Below, piece after piece: positions 35,331 to 47,559 of a DNA stretch of 64,000 bases. The notes under the pieces are model-generated. The model saw only the letters and a program-made list of their open reading frames with translations, was not told the DNA's origin and did not search any database. Source of the stretch: Welwitschia mirabilis (lineage: Eukaryota > Gnetophyta > Gnetopsida > Welwitschiales); assembly GCA_051453625.1 (NCBI GenBank), contig JBOZIK010000001.1, forward strand, positions 182,058,664 through 182,122,663, written 5' to 3'. The position numbers were made by a program, and so were the translations under genes. Each line of letters opens with the position of its first letter. Position 1 is the first letter of the stretch.

Positions 35331-35680
35331 TACTTTAATGATGGCAATGGGTAGTATTAACTTATTTAACTATAGAACTTACTAAATTTCTACTACAACT
35401 ATAATCAACCATGTAAGAATCACTAATTTACTCAATTTCTATAGGTTAAAAAGTAGATAAACTATTGTGATGTGTATTTGTGCTTCTAATTCCAATATTT
35501 TAAAGATCGAATTTAACTTGCAACATCTAAAAATCTAAATGTCTAATTGCATACAATACACATTTGTATAGTGGAATCAACCTAATTGTCATACATTTAG
35601 AGAAGAATATCAAAAGAGAATATGAAAAATTACTTTCATAAAGAGAAGAATAAATATTTTGGAATTTTACTTTAAAGGAA

Positions 35681-36049
35681 NNNNNNNNNNNNNNNNNNNN
35701 NNNNNNNNNNNNNNNNNNNNNNNNNNNNNNNNNNNNNNNNNNNNNNNNNNNNNNNNNNNNNNNNNNNNNNNNNNNNNNNNNNNNNNNNNNNNNNNNNNNN
35801 NNNNNNNNNNNNNNNNNNNNNNNNNNNNNNNNNNNNNNNNNNNNNNNNNNNNNNNNNNNNNNNNNNNNNNNNNNNNNNNNNNNNNNNNNNNNNNNNNNNN
35901 NNNNNNNNNNNNNNNNNNNNNNNNNNNNNNNNNNNNNNNNNNNNNNNNNNNNNNNNNNNNNNNNNNNNNNNNNNNNNNNNNNNNNNNNNNNNNNNNNNNN
36001 NNNNNNNNNNNNNNNNNNNNNNNNNNNNNNNNNNNNNNNNNNNNNNNNN
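35681..36049. other. Assembly gap (369 N)
   Basis: Hides the end of the inserted LTR and the integrase-RT junction of element E. Confidence 1.
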
Positions 36050-36541
36050 TTGAATAGGGTTTGAAGGGGTCTATTTATAGGTTGGGATAGGTCATTAAAG
36101 GGTGTGAAACAAAGAGGTACAAGTTAAATACACCCTTTCGTAACAATTTAATTAACTTTACATATTATTTTAAGTGTCATCCCTCATGTCATCCGCACTA
36201 AAAAGAGGACGACACACCATCTATGAACTAATGCTTTGCATGTGTAGAAAAAGCTAACTGTTGTTCCAATAGTCATCCCCATGACATAGAGGACAATCAC
36301 ACTTTCTTGACTGTCATCCCCGCTGTTGTCCCCATGATAGGTGAAACAACTAACATATATTTATTATTTTGATTTGGTTGTTATTTATTCAAAAATAGCT
36401 TCTTATTTAAAATATTATTGCATATTTTATCCTGTATAGAAGCTTTGTAGAATTTGCATAAATCCCTAGAAAAAACCTATAAATAGTACCTAAAAATATA
36501 CTTCACAAGTGCATTAAATAGGTCAAGTTGGCATCTCAACA
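36050..36541 (-). repeat. Gypsy LTR fragment inserted in element E
   Basis: The minus strand begins TGTTGAGATGCCAACTTG at 36541, like element C's LTR start TGTTATAATGCCAATTTG. It carries a series of GGGGATGAC / GTCATCCCC dyads (36170-36345) and then CCTATAAATAGACC, a TATA box at 36069-36081. It runs into the gap, so it may be a solo LTR or the end of a longer insert. Confidence 0.7.
36069..36081 (-). promoter_or_regulatory. TATA box in the inserted LTR
   Basis: The minus strand reads CCTATAAATAGAC, nearly identical to the TATA regions of element B's LTRs (52141, 57740), and lies downstream of the dyad cluster as in B. Confidence 0.65.
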
Positions 36542-36699
36542 TATACTAATAAAATAAATTAAATGATTAGTTGTAGCTACATATTCCCCTCAACTATAGG
36601 ATAATAAGCATCCAATATGTTTATTATTTTAGAGAAAGGATAAAGCTTTAAAGGGTTAAATTAAGAATCATTATTTGAAGTCTTTGTAAAGATTATATC

Positions 36700-37650
36700 A
36701 TGAGAAATAATGATATTACATTGATTTGAAAGATATAATTGATAATGATTCTAGTTAATGAAATATACCACAAAGTTGTTATTATTAGCATGTACTATAA
36801 AATAATCATGATGTTCACTTGGGATATGGATATAGCACTTATGATAAAAAGTATGAAAATGGTTTATTTTTTACTTATACCCATACCATTTTAGTTAAAG
36901 ATACTTCTTTTTTAATATATTAGTCCATATAATTATTAAAAACTTTTATGTTCACTGCTTCATCCTAGAGATGGTCCTTGCAACCACTAAAATACAACAT
37001 GGAATGAATCATATCCATGATACTATAATTAAATCAATTAGCAATGCCATTTTATTAGGATATTATTGGGTAGGTTTTTAAATATAAAATTCCTTCAAAA
37101 GTGAGAAAGTCCTTAAAATTAATAGATATGTACTCACTTTCATTATCTAAATGGAAACATTTAATCTAGTAGTTGGCTTGCTTTTTAAGTTTAGCTTTAA
37201 ACATTTTGAAAATATTCAAAGTTTGTGATTTGGATTTAGCAAAGTATACCCAAGTCATTTAAAAATAGTCATCAATAAATCATATCAAGTAAAAAAAATT
37301 GTGGAGAGTGGTAACTTGTAGAGGTCCACATAGGTCACTATGAATAGATTTTTTTTTTCTTTGATTAGCATATCAATTAGTAAAAACAATTGTCTAGTTC
37401 CTTTATTCGTAATACATGCTTCACATTAAGGAAAAATTCCATGGAATGAATGGAATAAGCTAGTGGTCATTCTTATTTATTAAATTTATTATATAAGGAG
37501 TAGGATGTTCTAGTCACATGCCACAATATAAAGGAAGAAAGTTTACCTTATAAAACTATGCAAGTAATCTCTTACATTTTGATAAAATCGTGAAGAGAAG
37601 TAAGTTTTCCATCCATGTAGCCTTTCATGAACAATTTTTAATTATCATTA
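36700..37650 (-). pseudogene. Element E GAG-pre-integrase and integrase
   Basis: Minus strand, in order: LWHV...LEHPTPYIINLINK (LWHxRLGHxxxxxLxxLxxK), CEACITNKGTRQLF (the CxxC part of the zinc-binding site), KSIHSDLCGPLQVTTLHNF (first catalytic Asp kept), FIDDY, TWVYFAKSKSQTLNIFKMFK, CFHLDNESEYIS (second Asp kept, family LRTDxGGEF), TYPIIS..NGIAN and EAVNIKVFNNYM (family WAEAVxTAxYLxNR). The catalytic Glu of the QNGVAERKNR segment cannot be identified. Stops are mostly at Gln and Trp codons. The family call is firm; activity is excluded. Confidence 0.85.
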
Positions 37651-37774
37651 TAAATATTCATTGAGTGTTTCATCATAAAATAAAATCAACATTCTTATAA
37701 TAGAGTTGAAATCAATAGAAGATGCAACCTCAAAAAAATAAGATACAGAATATGTGAAATAGTCTATTAAGAGA

Positions 37775-37858
37775 GTAGTTTCAAGCCAAGGCTAATCAAA
37801 CTACAACCTTCCACAGGTAGTTTCAAGCCAAGGCTAATCAAACTACAACCTTCCACAG
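37775..37858. repeat. Perfect 42-bp tandem duplication
   Basis: 37775-37816 and 37817-37858 are identical, beginning GTAGTTTCAAGCCAAGG and ending TTCCACAG. Forty-two is a multiple of three; on the minus strand the unit reads PVEGCSLISLGLKL, so the duplication is in frame with that reading. Confidence 0.95.
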
Positions 37859-38299
37859 GAATTGGTATACTGTCTTCCAAATAAACATGACTTGATGCTT
37901 CTATAAAGTCATCAAATTAATTAAACTAATAATTCATGTGAGAATTTTCACTTATGTCAAGAATTCATTTCTCATCATAAGGTTTATTCTCACTCATATC
38001 AACAAAGTCATAGTTTTCAAATACTACATTAACTCCAAAATTAACAATATTACCAAAGAAATTAAATTTTTTAGTGATTGAATTTATGCTAGGTGTAGAA
38101 TTTAATTTTTTATTTATTACATTTACATTAGGTGTATAATATATATCATTCTAAGAAATTCTATAGTAATTATTGGTATACCCTTTGAATATGATGATAA
38201 AGATGTCATGGTAAAAAGAGGATGAAAACCAAATGAGAGTTGACAAAGTATGAGGTAAATTTAAGAATCAGAGGGATTTTGCTTATATACATAAATAAA

Positions 38300-41010
38300 A
38301 GTAATCTATTTATTAAAAAAAATCATATCAGATTCTAAAACGAATAATACCAAATAAAGTTAAAGAGATGATATAGACACAAGAAAAGGGATCTTGCTGT
38401 CATCTATAATTTTAAGTGATCTATCTAAGTTACAATGCCAATAAAGCAAAGAGACAAACTATTATGATGAATAGGTATATTTATAACAAAATCAAATTAA
38501 GCTTAAAAATCAAATTATCCATCTAAAATACAAAGTATGGAAACCAAAAAGTTCCCCTCTCTTCTAGCACCTCCGGCTCGAATGGGCAAGAACCTATGAG
38601 AAAGAACCTTTATTAAAATTTCTTAGTATGTGTTAGTTTACTTTTAAGGAAGGTGATTAAATTGATTATTAAGTGATATAAAATGTTGAAATTAATTAAT
38701 TTCAAAATCTAGCTCCAAATCTAAATAGTGATCATGTCCTCTTCAAGTGTAGTACCCTTGTCTACAAAGTAAGTAAAAAGATAAGGTATGAGTCACTTAG
38801 TAAAGCTTTTAAGGCATCAGTTAGTTTTGGTTACCTCAAATATATACCTCCCTTAAGGAAGAGTACTCTATAATATTAGTGATCTACTTATATACTAGTA
38901 AATTTTAAATTCTATGAAACATTTATCCTTTAATGATGAAATCCAAGTAAACCATGCCACTGTACCTCTANNNNNNNNNNAAACTTAAAGGACATATGAC
39001 ATTTTTACTTAAGATGACACAACCCTCTATAGAGCTCAAACTTTATAGTTATAGTATCTAAGACTATAAAAGAAGTTTTAAAAGGTAGTGTAAATCCTAA
39101 CACAGATCTCTATGTAAGGCTCCCCATTTCCTTCATCAATTAAAACTTATGCTAGTAAAAATGTTAAGTGCTTATGATGAAATATAATATTTGTTTTTAA
39201 AATTTTAATAATAGGTAAAATTAAATTACTAAGTTTGTATAAAAAAAAAATAAAAATAAGATAAATACACATAAGAAATACAAAAAAGAGAAAAAAGACA
39301 TAGAATTTCATATAGTTAATTGAGTGGATTTTGCTCAACATCCCTAGTTAATGTAATCTATCTAAATCAAAAGTAAAACTAAGTTAAAGAAAGTAAAATA
39401 AAAATAATTCAAGTGGATATTTCTCCACATCTTAACTTAATTTGATGAAAAATATTTAGCTTATTAAAATTAAAAATGTAAAAATCTAAAGAGAAAAACT
39501 CAAAAACTAGAAACACGAAGCTCAAAAAATAAGGAAAAGAGCTCAAAAAATTTTAAATCAAGGGATATCATTTAACATCCCAACTTGATTTAATGGTAAG
39601 TCTTGAGTTATAATATTGAAAAATACCAAAAAAGCTCAAAATAGAGTTGTACATACTCAAAAATACAAAAAATGCATAACATTATGCATGTATGCACAAT
39701 AGAATCAAAAGCTAAATAATAGCTAACTAAACTACATATGCATAAAAATAATAAATAGTTAAGTAATGGTTGAATAAAAATAAATATGCAAAAAATACAA
39801 AAAGGCTAGGCCTAATCTAGGTAATTGTACATGTACGAGGGAAAAAAATAATGCATAACAGAATGTGACAAATTTACATGTGTTCCAAAGAAAGGCTTAG
39901 CTAAATTTATAATCACAAATAAAAACATCATCCTTCTTATAAGAATAAGAAATTATGAGAATATAGTGCTACTAAATATTATTATAACTAGTAAAGCATA
40001 TCGAAGACTAATAAATCTCTATTTGAAGCTTAAGATTATAATGGTTGTAGATGCAATGCTAATTGTTAAAATTTGCTTTAATAGTAGTAATGAAAAAGGG
40101 CTGATACATTAGTTTACACATGAATGATGTATCTTAAGTTTCTCTATAGAGGCAGTTGTAATGACTCTAATCAATAATCATAGTGCTAAATCAAAGAAAT
40201 AGTAAAAAAAGGTAGCTAATTAGGTAGTATCATTCCTATGATATATCTTTAAATGTTTGCATCAATCTCAGTTCAAATATAAATAAATAATGGAGAATCC
40301 ATGATTGAAAAAAAAAGAGCTCTATCATAGTTCTAGATTATTAAAGACCAAATAAAAAAAAGTGATAATGAAGGCTCACATGGAAGACGTACTAAGTGAT
40401 ATAGTAGTGTTACTTGATCAAATGTAGAAGGGGCATGCTTAGGTGGCTGAAAGAAAATCAAGATTTTAAATGTATGTTTTTTACTTGGAATGGTATAAAG
40501 TGATGCTTGTAAAATCTCTTACACATGATGTTTTCTTCTTCCATATACAGTCTCTTTATGTTATAGTAAAAAGTCTAAAGTATTCTCTCTTTACCTTATC
40601 ATTCATTAAAGATACTTAGGTATATTGAGGGATTTTAATTCAAAGATGGTAGGTAATGATGTGATCAGAAAATAAATTTTTACTATTAATTTATGTGTTG
40701 TAGTCATGGAAGACAAATTTTCAAAGGTAATTAAAAAATCAAAGGAAGCTTAAACAAGTGAACATATTTGAAGAAATTGATAGCGCCTATAGTTTTAAAA
40801 ATTAAATGATAGTTATCTTCTATAAAACTAATGCAATAAAGAAATACATGAATTAGAAATATACTAAACTAAGATAGTTAAAAATAAGATCATTAAACAA
40901 TGATATACAAGAAGACACATAATGCTTGTAGTAATTGCAGAAGTAGAAAAATTAAGAAATACTATGAAATTAATGCATTTGTTTCCCTAATTATTTTATA
41001 GTCTTCATTT
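38300..41010. other. Unassigned DNA within element E, with three spaced repeats
   Basis: No gag or other coding motif is recognised. Three related segments at 39326, 39415 and 39563 share a GGATATxxxTxxACATCCxAACTT pattern, 89 and 148 bp apart. A 10-N gap lies at 38971-38980. A GC-richer spot (CACCTCCGGCTCGAATGG) is at about 38568. Confidence 0.45.
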
Positions 41011-41022
41011 ACTTCTATATCA
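41011..41022 (-). promoter_or_regulatory. Candidate degenerate primer-binding site of element E
   Basis: The minus strand reads TGATATAGAAGT next to the LTR end, 7 of 12 bases of TGGTATCAGAGC. Position supports it more than sequence does. Confidence 0.3.
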
Positions 41023-41025
41023 CTA

Positions 41026-41162
41026 TGTTGGGAATCAAATGAGTAAGAACATGAGCAAGTTTTTCCTCCAAAATAAAACCTTATTTTACTGTATCTTGTT
41101 ACACTACAGATCTGTATTTTAAACGCAAGCATATCATTAGGTTCTTTCTATGGTTTTCATGC
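41026..41162 (-). repeat. Right (5') LTR of element E, truncated by a gap
   Basis: It starts TGTTGGGAATC and aligns with 34448-34570 (AAATGAGTAAGAA, CAAAATAAA, TTACA, then CAAGCA). It stops at the 11-N gap 41163-41173. Confidence 0.6.
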
Positions 41163-41369
41163 NNNNNNNNNNNTGTAACCATAGTGCACATTATATGTCT
41201 TAACAATAGCAACTTAATTAGTTTATAATTTTTTGTTTAGGCATTAACTAGATGTAATATTTAATGAGGCAACTAGACATGTCACCAGAAGGATTAATAG
41301 AAAGAAAAGATGAAACTACAAAAAAATAGCAAGGATTTATAGAATTCATGATAGAAAATATTTTGTAGA

Positions 41370-41760
41370 AATAATACAATATTCACATGCTAGAATAGGA
41401 CGTGATCATAACGAAAGAAATGTGATTTCTAAATTTCAAAAGCTTAAACCACTAATAGTTAAGAAAGCTAATGATTCAATGAAAGTAGAGGCTTTGCTAA
41501 TAAAGATATTTATAAAATTATATTAAAGTAAAAAAGGATAGGATAGCAATCTATTAACTTGATGAGTCAACATCTTTATAGTGAAAAAAATGAAAAGTTA
41601 TAGCTAGATGTATTTGAGGAATAATTAACATGAAAACCTTTAGTGGAAAATTTTAACAATAAATATTTAATTAATAAATTTAAGAGGACAAAGGTAAAGA
41701 GTTTTATAACCTATAAGAAGAAAGCATGATAACAAATCAATATGAATGAAATTTTTTCCT
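41370..41760 (+). pseudogene. Element F gag fragment
   Basis: Plus-strand FQKLKPLIVKKANDSMKVEA, then LLIKIFIKLY, resembles FLRLxPPxFxGxxDPxxAExWLxxIE of chromovirus gag, and FNNKYLINKFKRTKVKSFIT resembles FxxxYFPxxLRxxKxxEFxxL. Many stops. No zinc knuckle or protease is recognised downstream, where the G-run at 41906 lies. Confidence 0.6.
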
Positions 41761-41905
41761 CTTTTATGTTAGCATTTAGATAATGATAAGTTAGGAAATG
41801 TAAATCATCTCATAGCAAGATTGTATCCTTACCTAAAATAATAAAATCCTTACAATCAAATTGAACCCTAAGAAAAGTATCATCAAAGGTCAAAGTTCTT
41901 TGGTT

Positions 41906-41934
41906 AGGGGGGGGGTGGGTGGTGGAGCACTCAC
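41906..41934 (+). repeat. G-rich run
   Basis: Nine or ten consecutive G, then TGGG, TGG and TGG within about 29 bases, in otherwise G-poor DNA. It could form a G-quadruplex on the plus strand, or be a sequencing slip in a homopolymer. Confidence 0.8.
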
Positions 41935-42869
41935 AAGAAGCTAAAATAGATGTTTTTAATCTAGAATTTTAAATTTATAAATAAGAAAAGTATAATTTAA
42001 TCCAAAGGTAGGATATTATCTTGTAATAAATCTATTACAAAAAGGAAAAATTCCCATACCTACTAGGTATATAAAAATAAGTCTATCAATATGGTTGTTA
42101 AAAGTTATTTCCAATGTGAAAGCAATAATACCTTTAGTATGATTATCCAATTGGAAGTCATAGAAGGGGTTTTTTTAACATGTAGAGTATTTCATTAAAA
42201 AAATATTCTTCAAAAAATAAAAATAAATCTCCAAGTTTAGTTGATTCAATAGCAACTATAGAAAGAATAGAAGGTAAGCTAAAAGCTACAATTGTAACCT
42301 AATCTATGTAGTACTAGCTCACTATAATAGAAGCATACGTACAATCATGAAAAAAACATAGGTCTTCTTTTTTTTTTTATTTTTGGGTAATGGTGATATA
42401 CATTTTTCTAATATCTCCTAACCTTGTAAACTATCTTTAATTAAAAATTATAAACACACCCTTAAAATTAGAAATAAAGCTTGATACATGATAAAACAAT
42501 ATTAGTAATTAAAGGATGCTAGGATTTAGGACATAAATAGGGGAAGAGAGGATATAGAGGGATCTTATAAATACTGATTTAGGATATTATGAAGTGGTAT
42601 TAAATATTTTTAGATGGTTATGCATAAAGCTATGTTACACTACTAGGGATGTTAGACTAAGTTAAAGATAAATGAAAAAGTTGAGATCTACTAAGAAAGA
42701 GAGATAAAGATAGGAAAGTTAACCTTTAATGCTAAGTAGATTGAATGAATGTTTCATAAAATCAATCCATATTTCTTATCATGATAAAATAAAAAAATAA
42801 GTTAAATTATATAGGAATCACCTTAGAACCTATCATGAGGGAATGTAAACATGTATTATTAAATGAGTT

Positions 42870-43560
42870 ACTAATAATACCACCTATAAGGGATGTTATG
42901 TTTATCATAAATTAAATGCTAGAGTTAGCATAATTTTCAAATCTACATATTATATGTCTCTTATGGAATTATTTTAGCTAAAATTTCAATTGAAAGCATT
43001 GTTAGTAAAGGGATTCATCAAATGTAGTATTTAACTTTCGCATGTGCTAAACGTTTATGAAAAGGATGGATAGAACCATAAGATTATTTATAGATTATCA
43101 TTAGATAAATAATATAAATATAAAAAATAAATAATATCTTTTTACTATAGAATATTTATTTTATTAGCTAAATAAGGAAATATTGTTCTTATAAATAAAC
43201 TTAAATTTAGCTATTGTTACTTGAAAAATTTAGGAAGGAGAACATTCGAAAAATCACATTTAGAAGTAGGTATGGAAACTATGAGTATATAGTTATTTTT
43301 TTAAGGTGAAAAGTGCCTTTTTATGTTGATAATAATAATGAATGAGATATTCCAACCGTTCTTGGATAAATTAGTTATGATATTTGTAGATGACGTTATG
43401 ATATACTCTCAAAATCAACTTGAGGATGAGTAATATTTAGGAATAGTTTTGTGGATACTTTATGATAATGAGCTATATGCTAGTATTAAAAATTGTGATT
43501 CATACAAAAATAGAGTTAAATTCATAGGACATGAAGTATAAGATAATGATATGTAGGGAG
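42870..43560 (+). pseudogene. Element F reverse transcriptase
   Basis: Readable motifs are KGFIKCSI and EKDG (xKGFIRPSxSPWGAPVLFVKKKDG), IYRLSLDK (CIDYRxLNK), FQPFLDKLVMIFVDDVMIYS with the catalytic FVDD box at 43383-43394 intact, then QLEDE, LGIVLWILYDNELYASIKNC and NRVKFIGHEV, matching ILQTLRENxLYAKxxKCEFWLxxVxFLGHVV. The palm box is kept, but stops and frameshifts break the rest. Confidence 0.85.
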
Positions 43561-43759
43561 ATCTAGCCAAAACTATTATGATTTTGATATGGCTAAAATT
43601 AAAAAATGAAACAAAAGTTTATAGTTTATTTTATTGCTTGGGTATTAAATATATTTTATTGATGATTTTTTAAAGATAAAAACATATGACTTCATTACTA
43701 AATAAAAGAAGGAAATTATAATGAATAGAGTGATGCAATAATAAATTTAATAGATTAAA

Positions 43760-44130
43760 GAAATTTCTCACTAGCCCTCTAATTTTAACCATGCCAACAT
43801 ATATACAACTCTTTTCTATCTTCATTAATGTACTTTGGGATGGTTTAGGGTATGTTCTTATCTAGGAATAAATTGTGATACCATATGATTTACAATAGTT
43901 GAATATTTATAAGAGGAGTTTTCTATCCATTATATAAAATTAACTATTACAGCACATGTCCTAAACATTTTAAAACATTTATCTCTATGAAGAATAATTT
44001 GAAGTATGCATTGATCATTAAATTCTTTAGCACATAGTTTCTGTAAACATTTAAGTCTAATATAGAGAAACTTACTTCATCTTCTAAGTGATTATGATTT
44101 TGAAATCAAGTTTCATGAGAATAAAGAAAA
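43760..44130 (+). pseudogene. Element F RNase H
   Basis: LTSPLILTMPTYIQLFSIFI, then NVLWDGLGYVLI corresponds to LTxAPVLxLPxxxxxFxVYxDASxxGLGxVLM. Later pieces (IYLYEE.FEVCIDH.IL) match the HYLYGxxFxIFTDHKSL segment. About eight stops lie within 370 bp. Confidence 0.75.
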
Positions 44131-44439
44131 CAAATTTCATAATGCATTAATTAGAATATGATATCCTAAGTTAGTGATATTGAGATCTTAATGGATTAGA
44201 GAACTAAAAACATTTTAGAAGTGATTATACAAATACAATATAGATTAAAATGGAGTAAGGGATTTTATAAAAATAATACCAATTCATTATTGAAGGTCCA
44301 CTCTTATTTAAAGGGCAATTATATATTTCAAAATAGAACAATATGGGGAAATGCATCTTGCAACAATGTCAAAATACATCTTATTTAGTAAAATCAAGTA
44401 ATGTAAAAATGTGTTATAATCTATATAATAAAATTTGAT

Positions 44440-44960
44440 GGCCTAGATAAAAAACGATGTGATAGAATTTATAGGATGGTGTTTTACCTATTAGCAAGAA
44501 AGGAAAGAACATGTATTAAAATTCAAAGATCTTTAGCCTCATAATCTTCTAGAATTAAAGTAAAATATTATTATTATAAATTTTATTATAAGACTAGGTA
44601 AGATAAAATTTAGTACTATTATCATCTTAGTTATGGATTATATTTAGAAGAGGTATTTGAATTATATGAAGTAGAAGAAAAATAATTTAAAGTTCATATA
44701 ATTTTTCAACTACATAGGTCTTGTAGATGTTATAGAATTTTATAGAAACACAATTAAAATTAAGCACAACTTGTAATCCAAATACAAATGAAAAAATGGA
44801 GAGGATAGATTAGGTGGTAGAGGATTTATTATAAGCATTTTTCATTAATAATCCTAGTAACTTAAATGAAATCTTGCAATTAAAGAATTTACCTATAATA
44901 ATAGTTATCATGGCTCCATTATAAGAAAATCATGCTAATCAATACAGTCTTAAGAAAAAT
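44440..44960 (+). pseudogene. Element F integrase
   Basis: WPR.KTM at the start corresponds to WWPGMKxDV. The best match is near the end: TQLKLSTTCNPNTNEKMERI, then D.VVEDLL, the chromovirus TxLxFSTAxHPQTDGQTERVNQxLEDMLR, with the catalytic Glu kept. Then come NPSNLNEILQLKNLP and a short frame-shifted YNNSYHGSI (family FAYNNSYHSSIGMAPFEALYG). The sequence ends there, before the chromodomain region. Confidence 0.8.
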
Positions 44961-47559
44961 GAAGAATAAAATAGATAAATAAGGAATAGGATGAATCTTT
45001 ATTAAATAAATATTATTTTTTATAATTAATGATTATAATAAATTGTGATGTTTCTATTTGTATATGTATACTATCATATATTAATTACATAAAAATACAT
45101 ATCATATTGCATAATACATCTCATATTACATAACTTGCATTGAGAAACTATCAATGCTAAGATAACTCTATTGAAAATAATAATTATTTAAAGAAATACA
45201 CATGCTTAAGTAAAAATATGCTAATAACATGAAAATTTCGACATTTAAATCAATCTCACTTAATCGATCAATCTTAGCAGAAGACATTACAATAGCTATT
45301 ATATCATAAATTTAATCCCTTTTAATATAAATTTTAAACTTATGCATTTTTTCTTAATAATTTCAAATAAAATAATGCATTTGAATAACATAATAAAATT
45401 TGAAGATCATCTAGTTAAAAATGTTAGTGTAACTATCTAGGCCATTAATGCCACTAGTTCTTTGAAGTAAAATACTTTAATAGCTACACTATAAAATCAT
45501 CTCATTAAAGTAATCAAGTTTCACTTATGGGGTTAGTTAGACATAATATCAAACCTTTAGGATGTTAATTATTAACATGTATTTCTATGTTCATCCTTTT
45601 CAAGTGGACCTGATTTGACACTAGCTTTAAGGAGTTTACATCAGTCTTACCTTCTTCCATCAATGTAACGCAATTCTTGTTTTCTTATAAATTAATAAGC
45701 ATTTATTCTTGATTTTGTGTTGTGATTAAACTTGTACTTTTAATGGTTAAGTAAGACTATATTATGATTTCTTTGATTATTAAGTGAGTTTTCTAAGTCT
45801 ACTTTAGACTATAGTTGTTTTATTTTATGAATTTTGAGAACATTATTTCTTACTTTCCATGCTTATGAAAGGCTATGAAGGATCCAAATAACTAAGGAAT
45901 TCAACAACACTCATGTGATGAATGAGATTATGTTACCATGACTTAAGCCTTTATGACATAATAGCTTAAGCTTTACTTTAGGAATTTAAAGGTATTATTA
46001 GAGTGAAGGCTTTCTATTGGATGATTTAAGCTAGACCTTTGAAGTTAGTTTGTTTTCCTACTTTACCATCAAAAGTTCAAACTCATCACAACTATAATTT
46101 TTGATCTTTTTAAAATAATTTTAAGTTAATATTTTTTATTACCTCTATTAAGTCTTTTACCTTAATTTATTCCTATGGAAAGAATGACAACTAGATTTTA
46201 CTATAGCAAGGGTCATAGTTTATAAATTATACAATCTATACATGAATAACCTTTTAGCATTATTACTAGGGATAATTGTAAAGTAGCTTTACAAAAGACA
46301 TGAAATCTTTTTATTTTTACAATTTTAAGTTTAAATTTTTAGTTTTTATAGTTCTAGTAAATAGTACTAGTTTCTTTTAGTGTTACCTAAACTACTATAC
46401 TTTCTTTTGAGTTTTTTTTTTTCAATGCATTTCTGAACTTTTTCAATGGTGGATATTGGTCCATTTTTTATAATACCTAAACTAGTTCATTTCGAAGTTT
46501 TATTTAGTTTTTTCCCTAACCTAAATATAGTTTATATATCATATCTTTTATGGCTATATATCTAACAAATTTTTCATAGTCGTGTAACCCAAAATAAGAA
46601 TTAAAATAAACAATAATAAAAAATATATATAACCAACCCTTGTATTTTCTTTTTGTTTCTATAATTTTTCACTTAATTAGTTAGTTTTTATTTTTATTAT
46701 ACTTTAATTTTTCTTATTAAAAATTTAAAAAGAAAAAAATTAGGATTTCGTTTCTTAGATTTTATTTCAAGATTGTTATTTATTTAATTTTCATCATAAA
46801 ATTTTCTAAACCTTGCAACCTAAAACATTTTAGATAGAGTTTTCAAAACATGTAACTTTTATTCAACATAAATTATGATAAATAACTAGTGCTACTATCA
46901 TACTTGATTTTTTCTATTACTATTTTTGATAATTATCCTATAATAATTAAACAAAAACCCTTATATCTTACTAAAAATTATTCAAATTTTAAGCATCATT
47001 TGAAACCTATCTGAGTCATGTATGCAATGGATCCAAGATAATATAGGATGCTTAGTTGAAGTTTTGTCTAACAAAAACATGGTTCTCAATACTTATAATA
47101 ATGAAGAATACAAACTACCTTTAAGAAATTAACTACACAAAAATATCCATGAAGAACAACCTTTTTAACAATCAAACCTATACATCTAAACTACGTTTAT
47201 AACACTAATTTTATAATAATAATATATCTTTTTCAAATGGTGAGTTATTGAAAAACCTTCAAATTTTCTCCTTAAGTAGTAGGTAGCTAAAAACCCTAAT
47301 TAAAACATATTAGGTACCCAATTATGCATATTTCAATCCCCAATAGCATAAAGGTTATATTCTAAGCTATCCACTATTTAATTAATTTCCCATTTAGAAG
47401 GCTTAAAATTATAATATCTGTACCTATACCTTCAAAAATTAAATGCATTTCATTTAGTTTATCTTAGTCTCTAAACATGACAGATGCCCTTATACTAAAA
47501 TTGTTTCCATTCTTTATTAAGAAAAAAGTAAAATCCTTTCTATATACACTTAAACCTCT
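44961..47559. other. Unassigned DNA between elements F and G
   Basis: No motif is recognised. It should contain the right end of F and the 5' LTR and leader of G, but without partner LTRs in the window neither boundary can be drawn. Confidence 0.4.

Larger units (their letters stand above)
34448..41162 (-). mobile_element. Element E: minus-strand Ty1/copia, rearranged
   Basis: Copies of a sequence starting TATTGGGAATTAAATGAG (34448) and TGTTGGGAATCAAATGAG (41026) appear to be the two LTRs. Between them, on the minus strand, lie GAG-pre-integrase and integrase (37650-36700) and the start of RT (35330-35000). The rest of RT and RNase H are absent. An LTR of an A-related gypsy family sits between integrase and RT (36050-36541). 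The right LTR is cut by an 11-N gap. The region 38300-41000, where gag should be, has no recognisable gag, so an unrelated insertion is possible. Confidence 0.6.
41174..44960 (+). mobile_element. Element F: chromovirus-like Ty3/gypsy, no LTRs found
   Basis: A plus-strand internal region follows directly on the 11-N gap. It has gag-like sequence (about 41370-41760), RT (42870-43560), RNase H (43760-44130) and integrase (44440-44960) in the usual order. No LTR or primer site could be recognised at either side. The RT (FVDD box, IYS following) and the integrase ending follow the chromovirus pattern and differ from elements A and G. Confidence 0.75.
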
